From assembly GCF_017052585.1 (NCBI RefSeq), contig NZ_JAFFHZ010000001.1:5022001-5086000 (forward strand): a stretch of DNA of 64,000 nt, read 5' to 3'. A program made the position numbers and the translations under genes. Positions within the stretch are counted from its first letter, which is position 1. The number at the start of each line of letters is the position of its first letter. This DNA comes from Paenibacillus apiarius. GTDB taxonomy: Bacteria > Bacillota > Bacilli > Paenibacillales > Paenibacillaceae. Below the pieces are notes generated by a model that had not been told where the DNA came from, ran no database searches, and saw only the letters and a program-made list of their open reading frames with translations. Shown here in pieces: positions 35,006 to 43,267 of the stretch.

Positions 35006-36976
35006 ATGATCGAGAATGACCATATATTGCTGTGGAATCATGCTTCCATCAAGGTGATGGATGTGCGCCATACGCTGATGAGAACGGGTGAAGCCCTGCA
35101 TTCTTACCGGCTGCCGGCCAGTATGTTCCTGCTCGCGACGCGCGGCGGCGCACATGTGCAGCTCGACGGCACGGAATATATCATAGAGCGATGTCAAGTG
35201 ATGCATAGCGGCAAGGGGGCTCATCTGGACATTTTCCTGATCGAAGAAGAATTTGAATACTATATGATTTTTTATAAAGCATCGATTCCGCTTCCAAGTC
35301 GTCAGGAAGTGATGAACGTATTGGAGAGAAGCAGTCCGTTTCATATGCAATACCGTTTTTCGCCGCACCAACCGATTTCACTTTTTTACAAAGTGAAGGC
35401 AATGGATCGAGAGTGGAGAAAGTCAGGCTCCCTGGAGCGATTCCAGGTGAAATCGTTGTTTTATCAATTCGTCCATACTATTTTGCAGCAGCTTTATGGA
35501 CAAGGGATTGAGATGAAAGAGCCGGATCTTGCTGCTCAAGCGATCTTGTACATTCAGGAGCATTATTCGGAAACGATCACGTTGGAGTCGCTTGCAGAAA
35601 GCCTCAACTACAGTGTGCCGCATTTATCGGCTTTGTTCAAAAAAAGAACGGGATACAGCCCGATCGATTATTTGATTCAGATACGGATCGACAGGGCGGC
35701 AAGCTTGCTGGTGGAAACGGATGCGACCTTGCGTGAAATTGCTGAAGGCGTGGGGTATAGGGATCCTTATTATTTTAGCCGTCTATTCAAAAAGTACAGG
35801 GGAGTATCGCCTGACCGCTTTAGAATCAGGGAATCGAGGCGGCGCACAGGAGAAGATAGTCCCTCCAACTCTATTGGATCCTCCATTGCTGGCCGAAGGT
35901 TTCAGCGTTATATTGATGATGATAATCGTTATCAATATAAGAGGGTGGGAGATATACCGATGTACAGACAATCCAAATCAACCGCTGCAGCAACATTATT
36001 TCTTTGTTTGGCTTTGCTGCTCAGCGCATGCTCTGGCGGCGCTTCAAGCACGGGCGCGGCTGCTGGAGGGAACCAAGGGCCGGCAGGTTCAGTGTCGGCG
36101 CCACTGAGTCCGGCCCAAGCGAATAACGGCCAAAATTCCGATAACCTGCAAACCAAAGTGGTATCGACGATGAACGGTGATGTAAAAATCCCGGTTCATC
36201 CCCAGCGCATTGTTGCGGATCAGTATTTAGGCAGCTTGATTGCGCTCGGCATTACTCCGATCGGAACGCCCGGATTGCACCGGAAAAACCCGTATTTCGC
36301 CGAAGCCCTTCAAAATGTGGCGGATATTGGCGATGAGAATGGCAATTTGGAGAAGGTGCTCGATTTGCAGCCGGATCTGATCGTGACCGGGGTGACACCC
36401 GATAAGAGCAGATATGAGCAATTATCCCAAATCGCTCCTACTGTTTCTATTCCCTATGGCGAATTGAAGAACGCGCATGAAGAGTTGACCTACTTCGGCA
36501 AGCTGCTGGGTAAAGAAAAGGAAGCGGAAGCCTGGCTGGCCGAATACGACCGCCGTATTGCCGCCGCACGGGAAAGCGCGCGCACAGCAGTACCGTCCGA
36601 CGCGACGTTTTCGATCTTTGAGCTGACGAGCAAGGCAACCTATGTGTACGGCGACAATTTCGGACGGGGGGGACAGGCTGTATACCAGGCGCTGGGCTTC
36701 AAACCGCCTGCCCATATTGCGGCGGAAATTTTGGAAAAGCAGTGGGCCGAGTTGTCCAATGAGTTATTGCCGCAATATGCCGGCGACTATATCATCCTGA
36801 CGTCTAACGACCGCACCTTGGAAGATATTAAAGCCGACCCGATCTGGGCTACGCTTGATGCGGTCAAAAACAATCGTGTGTACGTATGGAAAGAGGAGCG
36901 TTCCTGGTACTTTGATCCGATTGCCGTGCTGTCGCAAACGGAGGAAATCGCGGCTTGGCTGGCGGGGCAGCATTAA
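35006..36976 (+). CDS. AraC-type regulator fused in frame to a siderophore-binding lipoprotein (paralogue 3)
   Basis: A 656-codon ORF with the full plan: an AraC effector domain (about 1-165), paired helix-turn-helix (LAESLNYSVPHLSALFKKRTG; LREIAEGVGYRDPYYFSRLFKKYRG), then from residue 319 a lipoprotein with lipobox LLSAC and a class III siderophore-binding domain beginning near VPVHP-like KIPVHPQRIVADQYLG. As in the other two paralogues no stop separates the parts, and the join (DDNRYQYK) is a Fur box. The ATG at 35006 aligns with paralogue 2; GGAGAGG lies upstream at some distance. If made as one chain, the lipoprotein signal could act as a membrane anchor or be cut at the lipobox. It has its own Fur-box promoter. 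Confidence 0.85.
   Translation: MIENDHILLWNHASIKVMDVRHTLMRTGEALHSYRLPASMFLLATRGGAHVQLDGTEYIIERCQVMHSGKGAHLDIFLIEEEFEYYMIFYKASIPLPSRQEVMNVLERSSPFHMQYRFSPHQPISLFYKVKAMDREWRKSGSLERFQVKSLFYQFVHTILQQLYGQGIEMKEPDLAAQAILYIQEHYSETITLESLAESLNYSVPHLSALFKKRTGYSPIDYLIQIRIDRAASLLVETDATLREIAEGVGYRDPYYFSRLFKKYRGVSPDRFRIRESRRRTGEDSPSNSIGSSIAGRRFQRYIDDDNRYQYKRVGDIPMYRQSKSTAAATLFLCLALLLSACSGGASSTGAAAGGNQGPAGSVSAPLSPAQANNGQNSDNLQTKVVSTMNGDVKIPVHPQRIVADQYLGSLIALGITPIGTPGLHRKNPYFAEALQNVADIGDENGNLEKVLDLQPDLIVTGVTPDKSRYEQLSQIAPTVSIPYGELKNAHEELTYFGKLLGKEKEAEAWLAEYDRRIAAARESARTAVPSDATFSIFELTSKATYVYGDNFGRGGQAVYQALGFKPPAHIAAEILEKQWAELSNELLPQYAGDYIILTSNDRTLEDIKADPIWATLDAVKNNRVYVWKEERSWYFDPIAVLSQTEEIAAWLAGQH
35920..35962 (+). 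promoter_or_regulatory. Intragenic Fur box, RBS and start codon for the lipoprotein half (paralogue 3)
   Basis: TGATAATCGTTATCA (35920-35934) is a Fur box with one mismatch. GAGGGTGGGAG (35941-35951) and an in-frame ATG (35960) follow. The order box-RBS-ATG is the same as in paralogues 1 and 2. Confidence 0.65.
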
Positions 36977-37181
36977 AGGCGGCCATACTTGAAGCTGCGT
37001 TAGCAAGGACGAGCACACATATACTCGTACGGCAACATTTGCGGGCTTCAGCCTGGCAGACAGCTTCTCCTCACTCCGGTTGAAAGGGGAAAAAACCGAA
37101 AAATCAGTGTTCCTGGGCATTCACATAAACACCTTCCTCTAGTCGATAATACAATGTCTCAAAACCAAGAGGAGGTTTATC

Positions 37182-37598
37182 ATGGCGAATGTTAAAGTAA
37201 GCCAGCGATTCCAAAGATTATGCAACCAATTTGCCGCGATTTTAGGTGGGGAACATCAAGTTGTTCCAGGACCCGTTTGTTTTGTCAACCGGGCCAGAAG
37301 AGTGAATGCGACCATTTTAGGAAGACGCACAACTTCACCTTTGGTTGGTCATCAACTTTTCTCATTCGAATCCCTTGATACGCAGGGACGCGCGCTCTGC
37401 TTAGGTGAAACCGCGGTATTTCAAAACCAGGCTAACCGATTAATTCGCAATTTGCAAAGAAATGGTATCACGGTAACGGCCCTTCACAATCACTGGCTGA
37501 ATGAGAGACCTCGATTAATGTACATTCACTGGGAGTCCATTGACAACCCAATCGCATTTGCCAGGAAAACGAAAGCGTCCATTGCCTTCTTGGGCTAA
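37182..37598 (+). CDS. DUF1259-family protein
   Basis: A 138-residue protein that matches the LppY/LpqO (DUF1259) pattern, in particular VTALHNHWLNERPRLMYIHWESIDNP near 97-122, with several conserved His that could bind metal. No signal peptide is present. Function unknown for the family. AGAGGAGG lies 7 bases before the ATG. It stands alone: paralogue 3 ends 205 bases upstream and a structured region plus a broken gene follow. Confidence 0.75.
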   Translation: MANVKVSQRFQRLCNQFAAILGGEHQVVPGPVCFVNRARRVNATILGRRTTSPLVGHQLFSFESLDTQGRALCLGETAVFQNQANRLIRNLQRNGITVTALHNHWLNERPRLMYIHWESIDNPIAFARKTKASIAFLG

Positions 37599-37613
37599 CC
37601 ATAACCCTAAACG

Positions 37614-37745
37614 AAGGGGTGCTTGGTAGGAAAAACGGTTTTGCGAAAGCTTAACCATGTTGAGGCATTCCCCACGAAGTAAAGCAAGCTTTTGCAGCTT
37701 ATTCCAATTACTTTGTGGGGACCCCTGCATCTACCAATGCTTTGA
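37614..37745. repeat. Structured element with nested inverted repeats
   Basis: CCCCACGAAGTAA (37670-37682) pairs along all 13 bases with TTACTTTGTGGGG (37708-37720). An outer TTGGTAG/CTACCAA pair (about 37623-37629 and 37731-37737) can extend it. Nothing in it codes convincingly. It could be a small mobile-element relic or a structured RNA. The gap 37599-37816 holds nothing else. Confidence 0.45.
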
Positions 37746-37816
37746 ACCAGGATGTCAATTACATAAAGGGAATAGATGGAAGTTAGACGTCCCAACATGC
37801 CTGCTCCGCAACCGAA

Positions 37817-38275
37817 TCATTCTTCTTCCGATTCCATGCTTCGCAAGCGAGGGGCTTTTTTTCGTAATTGCCTGGCAATCGTATAACCAATGAGGAACGC
37901 AGCGGCTGAAGTGTTGCCGTCTACCGTAAATGGAATGATCGGAGCATCGGCAACGATTAAATCTTTCACCCCGTGTACCTTTCCTAAGCGATCGACGACT
38001 CCGCCTTTATTTAATGGGGCCATCCGGAGAAAGCTTTGTTGGTGATGATTATGATCGAAATTGTCCTGAATAAACTTCTCTAGCTTTAAGTCGTCATCGA
38101 TAACATCAAGCGTTGAAACAGAATCCCTAATCGGTTCATCTTTATCGTTATTTATCACCCGCCTCCAGAACAAGCACAGACGTATTTTTATTATCCGTAA
38201 GAGTCTTTGCGATGACGGCACCTGCCGGACCTGTGCCAATAACAATGTAATCAAAGGTTAATTCCCTTTTCATCC
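37817..38275 (-). pseudogene. Internally deleted GMC-family oxidoreductase
   Basis: The ATG at 38275 has AAGGAGAG just upstream and opens an FAD Rossmann fold ([28 protein letters not shown]). The frame then shifts within about 45 codons, and after a short stretch ([11 protein letters not shown]) it jumps to the C-terminal GMC region (VHGVKDLIVADAPIIPF, DGNTSAAAFLIGYTIA). About 1 kb of a roughly 1.5-kb gene is missing. It is not functional. A LysR gene lies just upstream on the same strand. Confidence 0.75.
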
Positions 38276-38360
38276 AAGCTCTCCTTTTTAAAATAGACTA
38301 CTGTAGGATATTACTTTGATCTGTCCGGTGTGCCTATTTCATCGTCCTTTTCGATTCGCT

Positions 38361-39272
38361 CTAAAAGGACAATGCGCCGTTTCGGGAAAGGTTTTCACGA
38401 ATGATGGTTAGGAACTCTTTCACAAAGGGTTCGGGTTTTTCGTGTTTACGCGTACATAATGCAATCGTGTTGATGGGGACCAGCTCATCGACATAAACTT
38501 TGGCAAGCTCTCCTCGCTCAACAAATTCACAGGCTGCCAAAGATGAGATGAAGCTTGCTCCGTAACCGGAAGCTACCGCATGAATCGTCTCGGTTAGTCC
38601 GCTAAATTGAAGGGCTACTTGAGGGGGTTCAACCATGTTAGTCTTACACAGTGCGAATAACCTTTCTCTAGTCGCGCTTCCTTCCTCCCTCATAATAAAA
38701 GGCTCCGTCATCATTTGATTAAAGGTGATATGCTGATTCGCATACTTGTGGCCAGGGGCCACCACAAACCAAACTTCGTCTTTGCTGAGCTCCTCCCATT
38801 CGACTTCTTCCGGATAAAATGCTGGTTCACCTCCACATATGGCGATATCTGCAGCATAATTCACCAGTTGATCAAGAACGTCCTTTGAATTAGCTGTTGT
38901 AATCGTTACCTCGATTTCTGCATGATTCGTTTTGAATTTGGCGGCCCATCTGGGAATAAGAATGCTCGTTGCCAAATACGTTCCAACCACACGTAATTTA
39001 CCATTTTTATGATTTCGATAATCCTCAATGATAGACTCGATTTGATTTTCCACAGTAAATAATCTTTTCGCCGGATTTATTAGTTTTTGTCCAACAGAAG
39101 TAAGGGCTACTCCCCTTCCTTTGGGCTCGAACAAGACAACATTTAATTCTTTCTCGAATTTCTTGATCTGGGCAGTAATGGCCGGTTGGCTTATGTTAAG
39201 TTTGCTCGCTGCTTGGGTAACGCTTCCCGTCACTGCAACCGTGTAAAATATTTTGAGAGCATGTAAATTCAT
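38361..39272 (-). CDS. LysR-family transcriptional regulator
   Basis: A 303-residue LysR protein with the N-terminal winged helix (VTQAASKLNISQPAITAQIKKFEKEL) and a type 2 periplasmic-binding-fold effector domain from about 90. The GMC oxidoreductase remnant downstream on the same strand may have been a target or partner. The divergent gene is a histidine phosphatase, and the A/T-rich intergenic stretch between them (39273-39393) is where its operator would lie. Ligand unknown. Confidence 0.85.
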   Translation of the reverse strand: MNLHALKIFYTVAVTGSVTQAASKLNISQPAITAQIKKFEKELNVVLFEPKGRGVALTSVGQKLINPAKRLFTVENQIESIIEDYRNHKNGKLRVVGTYLATSILIPRWAAKFKTNHAEIEVTITTANSKDVLDQLVNYAADIAICGGEPAFYPEEVEWEELSKDEVWFVVAPGHKYANQHITFNQMMTEPFIMREEGSATRERLFALCKTNMVEPPQVALQFSGLTETIHAVASGYGASFISSLAACEFVERGELAKVYVDELVPINTIALCTRKHEKPEPFVKEFLTIIRENLSRNGALSF

Positions 39273-39393
39273 AAAGGGGCACTCCCTTTTATATAATTTT
39301 TAATTATAGATTCCGTTTAAAATATATTATTATTATATATTTTTCAATAGTATACTTTAGACAATAACTTGTGTAAATATGGAGGGCAACACG

Positions 39394-40041
39394 ATGACTG
39401 AGACTATTTTATATTTGACCAGACATGGACAGACGGAGTGGAATGTAGAGCAGAGAATGCAGGGACATAAGGATTCGCCGCTTACAAGCTTAGGAGTTCT
39501 TCAAGCAGAATGGTTGCAACAGAGATTAAAGCCAATCCATTTCGATGCCGTATATTCAAGCTCCAGCCTGCGGGCATTGAGAACAGCTCAGATTGCAGCA
39601 GGGAGTAACCATGTAACGATCAAGCCCATCGATGAGTTAAAGGAAATAAATATGGGACTGTGGGAGGGACAGTGTATCGACTTCATACAGAAGCATTACG
39701 CTCAAGAGTACTTTGATTTTTTCAATCAGCCTCATTTGTACAAGCCAACAGGTTCAGGAGAAACATATACAGAGTTGATAAACAGAGTAATACCCGCCAT
39801 AGACAGCATCTTATCAGAACATAAGGGACAAAAGGTGCTGATTGTTACTCACAGATTAACCTTAAAGACAATCATGGGCTATTATGGAAATAAAGAATTA
39901 AATGAACTTTCAACCTTACCGGATATTGAATCGACTAGTCTTAGCAGAATTTCAGTGAAGGAGAATGTTCCATCGATTGAAATGTACGGGGATACGTCTC
40001 ATTATCAGATGGCGGAGGTAAGAGCATGGTCGGGCAAGTGA
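39394..40041 (+). CDS. Histidine phosphatase family protein (phosphoglycerate mutase-like)
   Basis: A 215-residue enzyme with the phosphohistidine motif LTRHGQTEWN at the N-terminus, the Arg of YSSSSLRALRTAQ, the Glu of EINMGLWEGQ and the second catalytic His in VTHR. These residues place it among the cofactor-independent-type small phosphatases (PhoE/CobC-like), acting on small phosphate esters in the cytoplasm. The ATG at 39394 is chosen because GGAGG lies 8 bases upstream. An ATG at 39379 has no ribosome binding site. Confidence 0.87.
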   Translation: MTETILYLTRHGQTEWNVEQRMQGHKDSPLTSLGVLQAEWLQQRLKPIHFDAVYSSSSLRALRTAQIAAGSNHVTIKPIDELKEINMGLWEGQCIDFIQKHYAQEYFDFFNQPHLYKPTGSGETYTELINRVIPAIDSILSEHKGQKVLIVTHRLTLKTIMGYYGNKELNELSTLPDIESTSLSRISVKENVPSIEMYGDTSHYQMAEVRAWSGK

Positions 40042-40067
40042 TCGATTCTGAATGAGGGGGGCTTGGG

Positions 40068-40310
40068 ATGGATTCGGACGCCTTCTTCGGTACGGATTTG
40101 CATGGCAATCAGTTAGTGATGGGCTTTTTGAACGCAACGCTCGGCAGTGATGGTTCGGAGTTCAGTGCCATCGGTATTTGGGGCCATTATATTTATGTGA
40201 ATCAGAAAGAAGGTGTCGTCATCGTCAAGACAAGCACCGATCCAGACTTTCTGGCTAATGAGCACGAAACGATGATTGCCTTCCGAGCCATTGCTGATGC
40301 GGTGAAGTAA
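40068..40310 (+). pseudogene. C-terminal fragment of a serine hydrolase (class C beta-lactamase-like)
   Basis: An 80-codon ORF reads FSAIGIWGHYIYVNQKEGVVIVKTSTDPDF, the last strands and helix of beta-lactamase/D-aminopeptidase-type serine hydrolases. The catalytic SxxK and YxN motifs and the whole N-terminal part are absent. A purine-rich stretch (GAGGGGGGC) precedes the ATG, so it might still be translated. It is best read as a 5'-deleted gene. Confidence 0.6.
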
Positions 40311-40338
40311 TTCAAACGGCAGTTTTATTTAAGCTTAG

Positions 40339-41730
40339 CTATGGCGGATCGAGTTGCTCCGACAAGCGAATCAGCTTCTTCATCCCGGCGCTTAGCTGGT
40401 GTTCATTGATGTAGGAGTAGCTTAAGCGAATCCATGATTTTGCCTCTTTGGACGGGTCGCAGATGGAGCCGGGGACAAACGAGATCGATTGCTCGATGCT
40501 CTTGGCAAGAAGCATATCCATGGAAATGGAAGCCGGCAATTTGACCCAGAGGTTAAGTCCCCCGGCGGGGCTGTCCCATGTCCAGTTGGTGCCAGAGAGC
40601 TCCTCTTCCATAATCGATTTGCGAACGTTTAACGCGATCCGGAGCTTTTTAATATGCTGCTGCAGGCGCTTGGACATGAAGTAATGCAGGAAAATCTTCT
40701 GGTTGAGCAACGGGGTGCCATTATCCGCCAGCGACTTGACTGTAAAGAGATGTTTCATCAACGAAGGCTGAGAGCAGACAGCTGCGATCCGCAATCCGGG
40801 CGCAACGTATTTGCTGAAGCTGCGGATATATACGACATAGCCTTCCGTACCATACGCAAACAGAGGCGGAGGAGGCTCCCGGTCAAAATAGATATCACGG
40901 AACGGGTCATCCTCCAAGAGAAAACAGCGATACCGCTCGGCAAGCTCCACCAGTTGTTTCCGCTGTTCTGCCGGAACGGTGTACCCCGTTGGATTGTGGA
41001 AGGTTGGATTGAGATAAAAGAAACGCGGCTTGAATTGCTTCATATACGATTCAACCTGTTCCAAATCATAGCCGTATGGGTGTATGTCGACAGGAATAAT
41101 CTGTGCGCCCTGCTGCCTGAAAATATCAATCGCGGCGCTATAGGTCGGCCGCTCCAGTAACACGGCATCCATTGGCTGCACAAGCATGCGCGCGAGTATA
41201 TCGATGGCTTGTTGGGAGCCCGATGTAATCAAGATGTCATCCGCAGATAGATGAAACTGGAGCTTATTCGTGAAAAAACGGGAAAGCGTCTCCCGCAGCT
41301 CCTCATCTCCTTGAATGGTCGAATAGGTGCTGAGCACCTTGGGATACCGATCGAATATCTCTTTGGCGTATTCGGAGAAGTAGCGATTCGGCAAAAGATT
41401 GGGGTCTATCAGCGAATAGGAAAACTGATAGGCAGCCGGCACCCGATGAATCTCCGACAGGTGACTCTTCTGCACGTAGGACGACACGATTGGATAATCC
41501 AGATCATCGAATGGCATCGTCATGCCGGGATGAACATAATAACCGGATTTATCTTTTACATACACTTTCTTCTCGTCCTTAAGTTGTTGATAGGCTTTAA
41601 ATACGGTCAAACGGTGGACATTAAGCTCCTCTGCGAGCATGCGCACGGAGGGGAGCTTATCATGCTCTTGCCATTCTCCGCGCTGGACGCGATTCCAGAT
41701 GTATTCGTATACTTGTTTACACTTATCCAT
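40339..41730 (-). CDS. MocR/GntR-type regulator with aminotransferase domain
   Basis: A 463-residue PLP-dependent transcription factor. Residues 1-75 are a GntR winged helix (LPSVRMLAEELNVHRLTVFKAYQQL). The rest is a fold-type I aminotransferase domain with the PLP lysine in IRSFSKYVAPGLR and the Asn and Tyr of the cofactor site (NPTFHNPTGY). Such regulators sense PLP, amines or amino acids. It is divergent from an EamA exporter, a common arrangement in which the regulator controls the transporter. Direct repeats in the shared promoter region fit MocR binding. Confidence 0.9.
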   Translation of the reverse strand: MDKCKQVYEYIWNRVQRGEWQEHDKLPSVRMLAEELNVHRLTVFKAYQQLKDEKKVYVKDKSGYYVHPGMTMPFDDLDYPIVSSYVQKSHLSEIHRVPAAYQFSYSLIDPNLLPNRYFSEYAKEIFDRYPKVLSTYSTIQGDEELRETLSRFFTNKLQFHLSADDILITSGSQQAIDILARMLVQPMDAVLLERPTYSAAIDIFRQQGAQIIPVDIHPYGYDLEQVESYMKQFKPRFFYLNPTFHNPTGYTVPAEQRKQLVELAERYRCFLLEDDPFRDIYFDREPPPPLFAYGTEGYVVYIRSFSKYVAPGLRIAAVCSQPSLMKHLFTVKSLADNGTPLLNQKIFLHYFMSKRLQQHIKKLRIALNVRKSIMEEELSGTNWTWDSPAGGLNLWVKLPASISMDMLLAKSIEQSISFVPGSICDPSKEAKSWIRLSYSYINEHQLSAGMKKLIRLSEQLDPP

Positions 41731-41761
41731 AGCCGGATGCCCCTTTCCTATAACTGGCCAA

Positions 41762-41808
41762 AACTGTTCTGTTCCAACCCAACTGTTCTATTATCGCCTT
41801 ATTATAAT
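41762..41808 (+). promoter_or_regulatory. Direct repeats and -10 between the MocR and EamA genes
   Basis: AACTGTTCT occurs at 41762-41770 and again at 41781-41789, 19 bases apart. TATAAT (41803-41808) follows 13 bases later, with no consensus -35. Direct repeats at the -35 position fit activation by a MocR-type regulator. Confidence 0.6.
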
Positions 41809-41828
41809 GATGACAAGGAGGCGTTACA

Positions 41829-42746
41829 ATGGTCATCGTGAATTATGTGATAATGTGCATGGTATTTGGAACAACTTTTTTGGCGATTAAGATAGGGGTT
41901 GACGCGGGGGCCCCTCCCTTTTTCTCGGCCGGCGTCCGATTCGTTCTGGCAGGTCTGCTGCTCTTTATTTGGATGGTCTGGAAAAAGAGAGCGAGCGTAT
42001 CTTTGCTATTGCATAAGGAGATGTGGCTCACAGGCATTGGCCTCACCTTTGGAACGTTTGCGATGCTGTATTGGGCGGAGCAATACGTAAATTCAGGGAC
42101 GGCAGCGATACTTTCGGCGACGGGGCCGATTATGATTCTGCTGCTGCAGGCGGCCGTCCTCCGCGAACGGGTAGCGGGCAAAGCGATGTTTGGGTGCTTG
42201 ATCGGTTTTGCGGGAGTGATTCTATTGGTCTTGCCTCAGGTATCGATTAAGGCGGGCATGTTTTGGTTGCTGGGGTGTATGGCGATTTTGATCGGGCAAT
42301 TATTTTATTCCGCCGGGGCCTTGTATTCAAAAAAAGTCATCCAACGCTTTGCAGATACTTCGCCCGTTGCTTTAAATGCGGCTCAAATGATGTATGGGGG
42401 TGCCATGCTGATTGTCCTATCCATGTTTACGGAACGTGTTCATATGGATTCGATGCTTACTCCCGAAGCAATCGGTTCCCTTTTGTATTTAATCGTGATG
42501 GGTTCCATGGTGGGCCATACCATTTTTTATTGGCTCGTAGCCAAAACGAACCCGCTCTTTCCCTCGACTTGGCTCTATATCTCACCGGTAATTGCGATGG
42601 TGATGGGAAAGATCCTGTATAACGAAGCCGTATCCTCGTTCACGGCAGCAGGCGCAGTTGCGACGATTCTGGGCATTGTGTTCGTAAATACGAAATCACG
42701 GAGGCCTGCAGTGAAAAAGGCATATATCGAGGGCATTCAGGAATGA
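41829..42746 (+). CDS. EamA/DMT-superfamily exporter
   Basis: A 305-residue membrane protein with about ten helices in two EamA repeats, the second starting near 150. It opens with the typical FGTTFLAIKIGVDAGAPPFFSAGVRF. Members export amino acids, nucleotides or other metabolites. AAGGAGG lies 7 bases before the ATG. It is divergent from the MocR-type gene, which likely controls it. Confidence 0.88.
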   Translation: MVIVNYVIMCMVFGTTFLAIKIGVDAGAPPFFSAGVRFVLAGLLLFIWMVWKKRASVSLLLHKEMWLTGIGLTFGTFAMLYWAEQYVNSGTAAILSATGPIMILLLQAAVLRERVAGKAMFGCLIGFAGVILLVLPQVSIKAGMFWLLGCMAILIGQLFYSAGALYSKKVIQRFADTSPVALNAAQMMYGGAMLIVLSMFTERVHMDSMLTPEAIGSLLYLIVMGSMVGHTIFYWLVAKTNPLFPSTWLYISPVIAMVMGKILYNEAVSSFTAAGAVATILGIVFVNTKSRRPAVKKAYIEGIQE

Positions 42747-42795
42747 CGGAGATAACGAGGCATCAATAAGGCAACAAGGGAATCGCACCGGTGTG

Positions 42796-42846
42796 CCGCG
42801 CTGATTGGATCGCGCTCTTGCCAAGTTAGAGCGAAATACAGCGCGG
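42796..42846. terminator. Nested hairpin between EamA and the small minus-strand gene
   Basis: CCGCGCTG (42796-42803) and CAGCGCGG (42839-42846) enclose a second stem, CGCTCT with AGAGCG (about 42813-42833). The two flanking genes converge on it. There is no clear T tract, so termination is only likely. Confidence 0.4.
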
Positions 42847-42876
42847 CTCCAGCCTTATTCTTATATACGGAATTTC

Positions 42877-43041
42877 CTAGTCCTCCGGTGTGCGGTCGAG
42901 GAATAGGCGAGTCACTTCCGTATACTCGCCTTGTTCGATATCTTTCCCGGTTGCCTTTTCTTCGAGCGGATCGTGCCCATTCATACTAGGCGCAATCGTT
43001 GGTTCTTCCTTGTGTTTCTGCTTTTTGCTATCCATTCTCAT
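42877..43041 (-). CDS. Small acidic hypothetical protein (54 aa)
   Basis: An ORF too short for most gene finders. It encodes 54 residues rich in Lys, Glu and Asp, with MNGHDPLEEKATGKDI and ending TRLFLDRTPED. AAGGAG lies 5 bases before the ATG at 43041 (an in-frame ATG at 43035 is an alternative). It has no hydrophobic segment. The ordered, stop-free frame and ribosome binding site support a real gene. I do not recognise the family with certainty; similar short acidic proteins of unknown role are common in Paenibacillus. Confidence 0.6.
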   Translation of the reverse strand: MRMDSKKQKHKEEPTIAPSMNGHDPLEEKATGKDIEQGEYTEVTRLFLDRTPED

Positions 43042-43173
43042 CCACGCTCCTTACTGTTAGATTTCCGAAAGGCCGGGAAATTATACCGGACATCTCGGCG
43101 AATCCGTGCACTGGCGTGAAATAAGCAAGGAAAAACTTCATCCCCCATCATCTGCAATTTATAAATTTCACGC

Positions 43174-43202
43174 TTGACATTGTAGTGTACTACAGGCTTT
43201 AT
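43174..43202 (+). promoter_or_regulatory. Promoter with palindromic operator before the PAF-AH-like gene
   Basis: TTGACA (43174-43179) is followed 17 bases later by a weak -10, CTTTAT (43197-43202). The palindrome TGTAGTGTACTACA (43181-43194) fills the spacer, an ideal repressor site. No regulator gene is next to it, so the repressor is unknown. Confidence 0.6.
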
Positions 43203-43267
43203 CCTCTATGTATCATAACTAACCGTCCTTCAATTAGAGGACTGGGCTCAAGAGGAGGACCTGCAAC

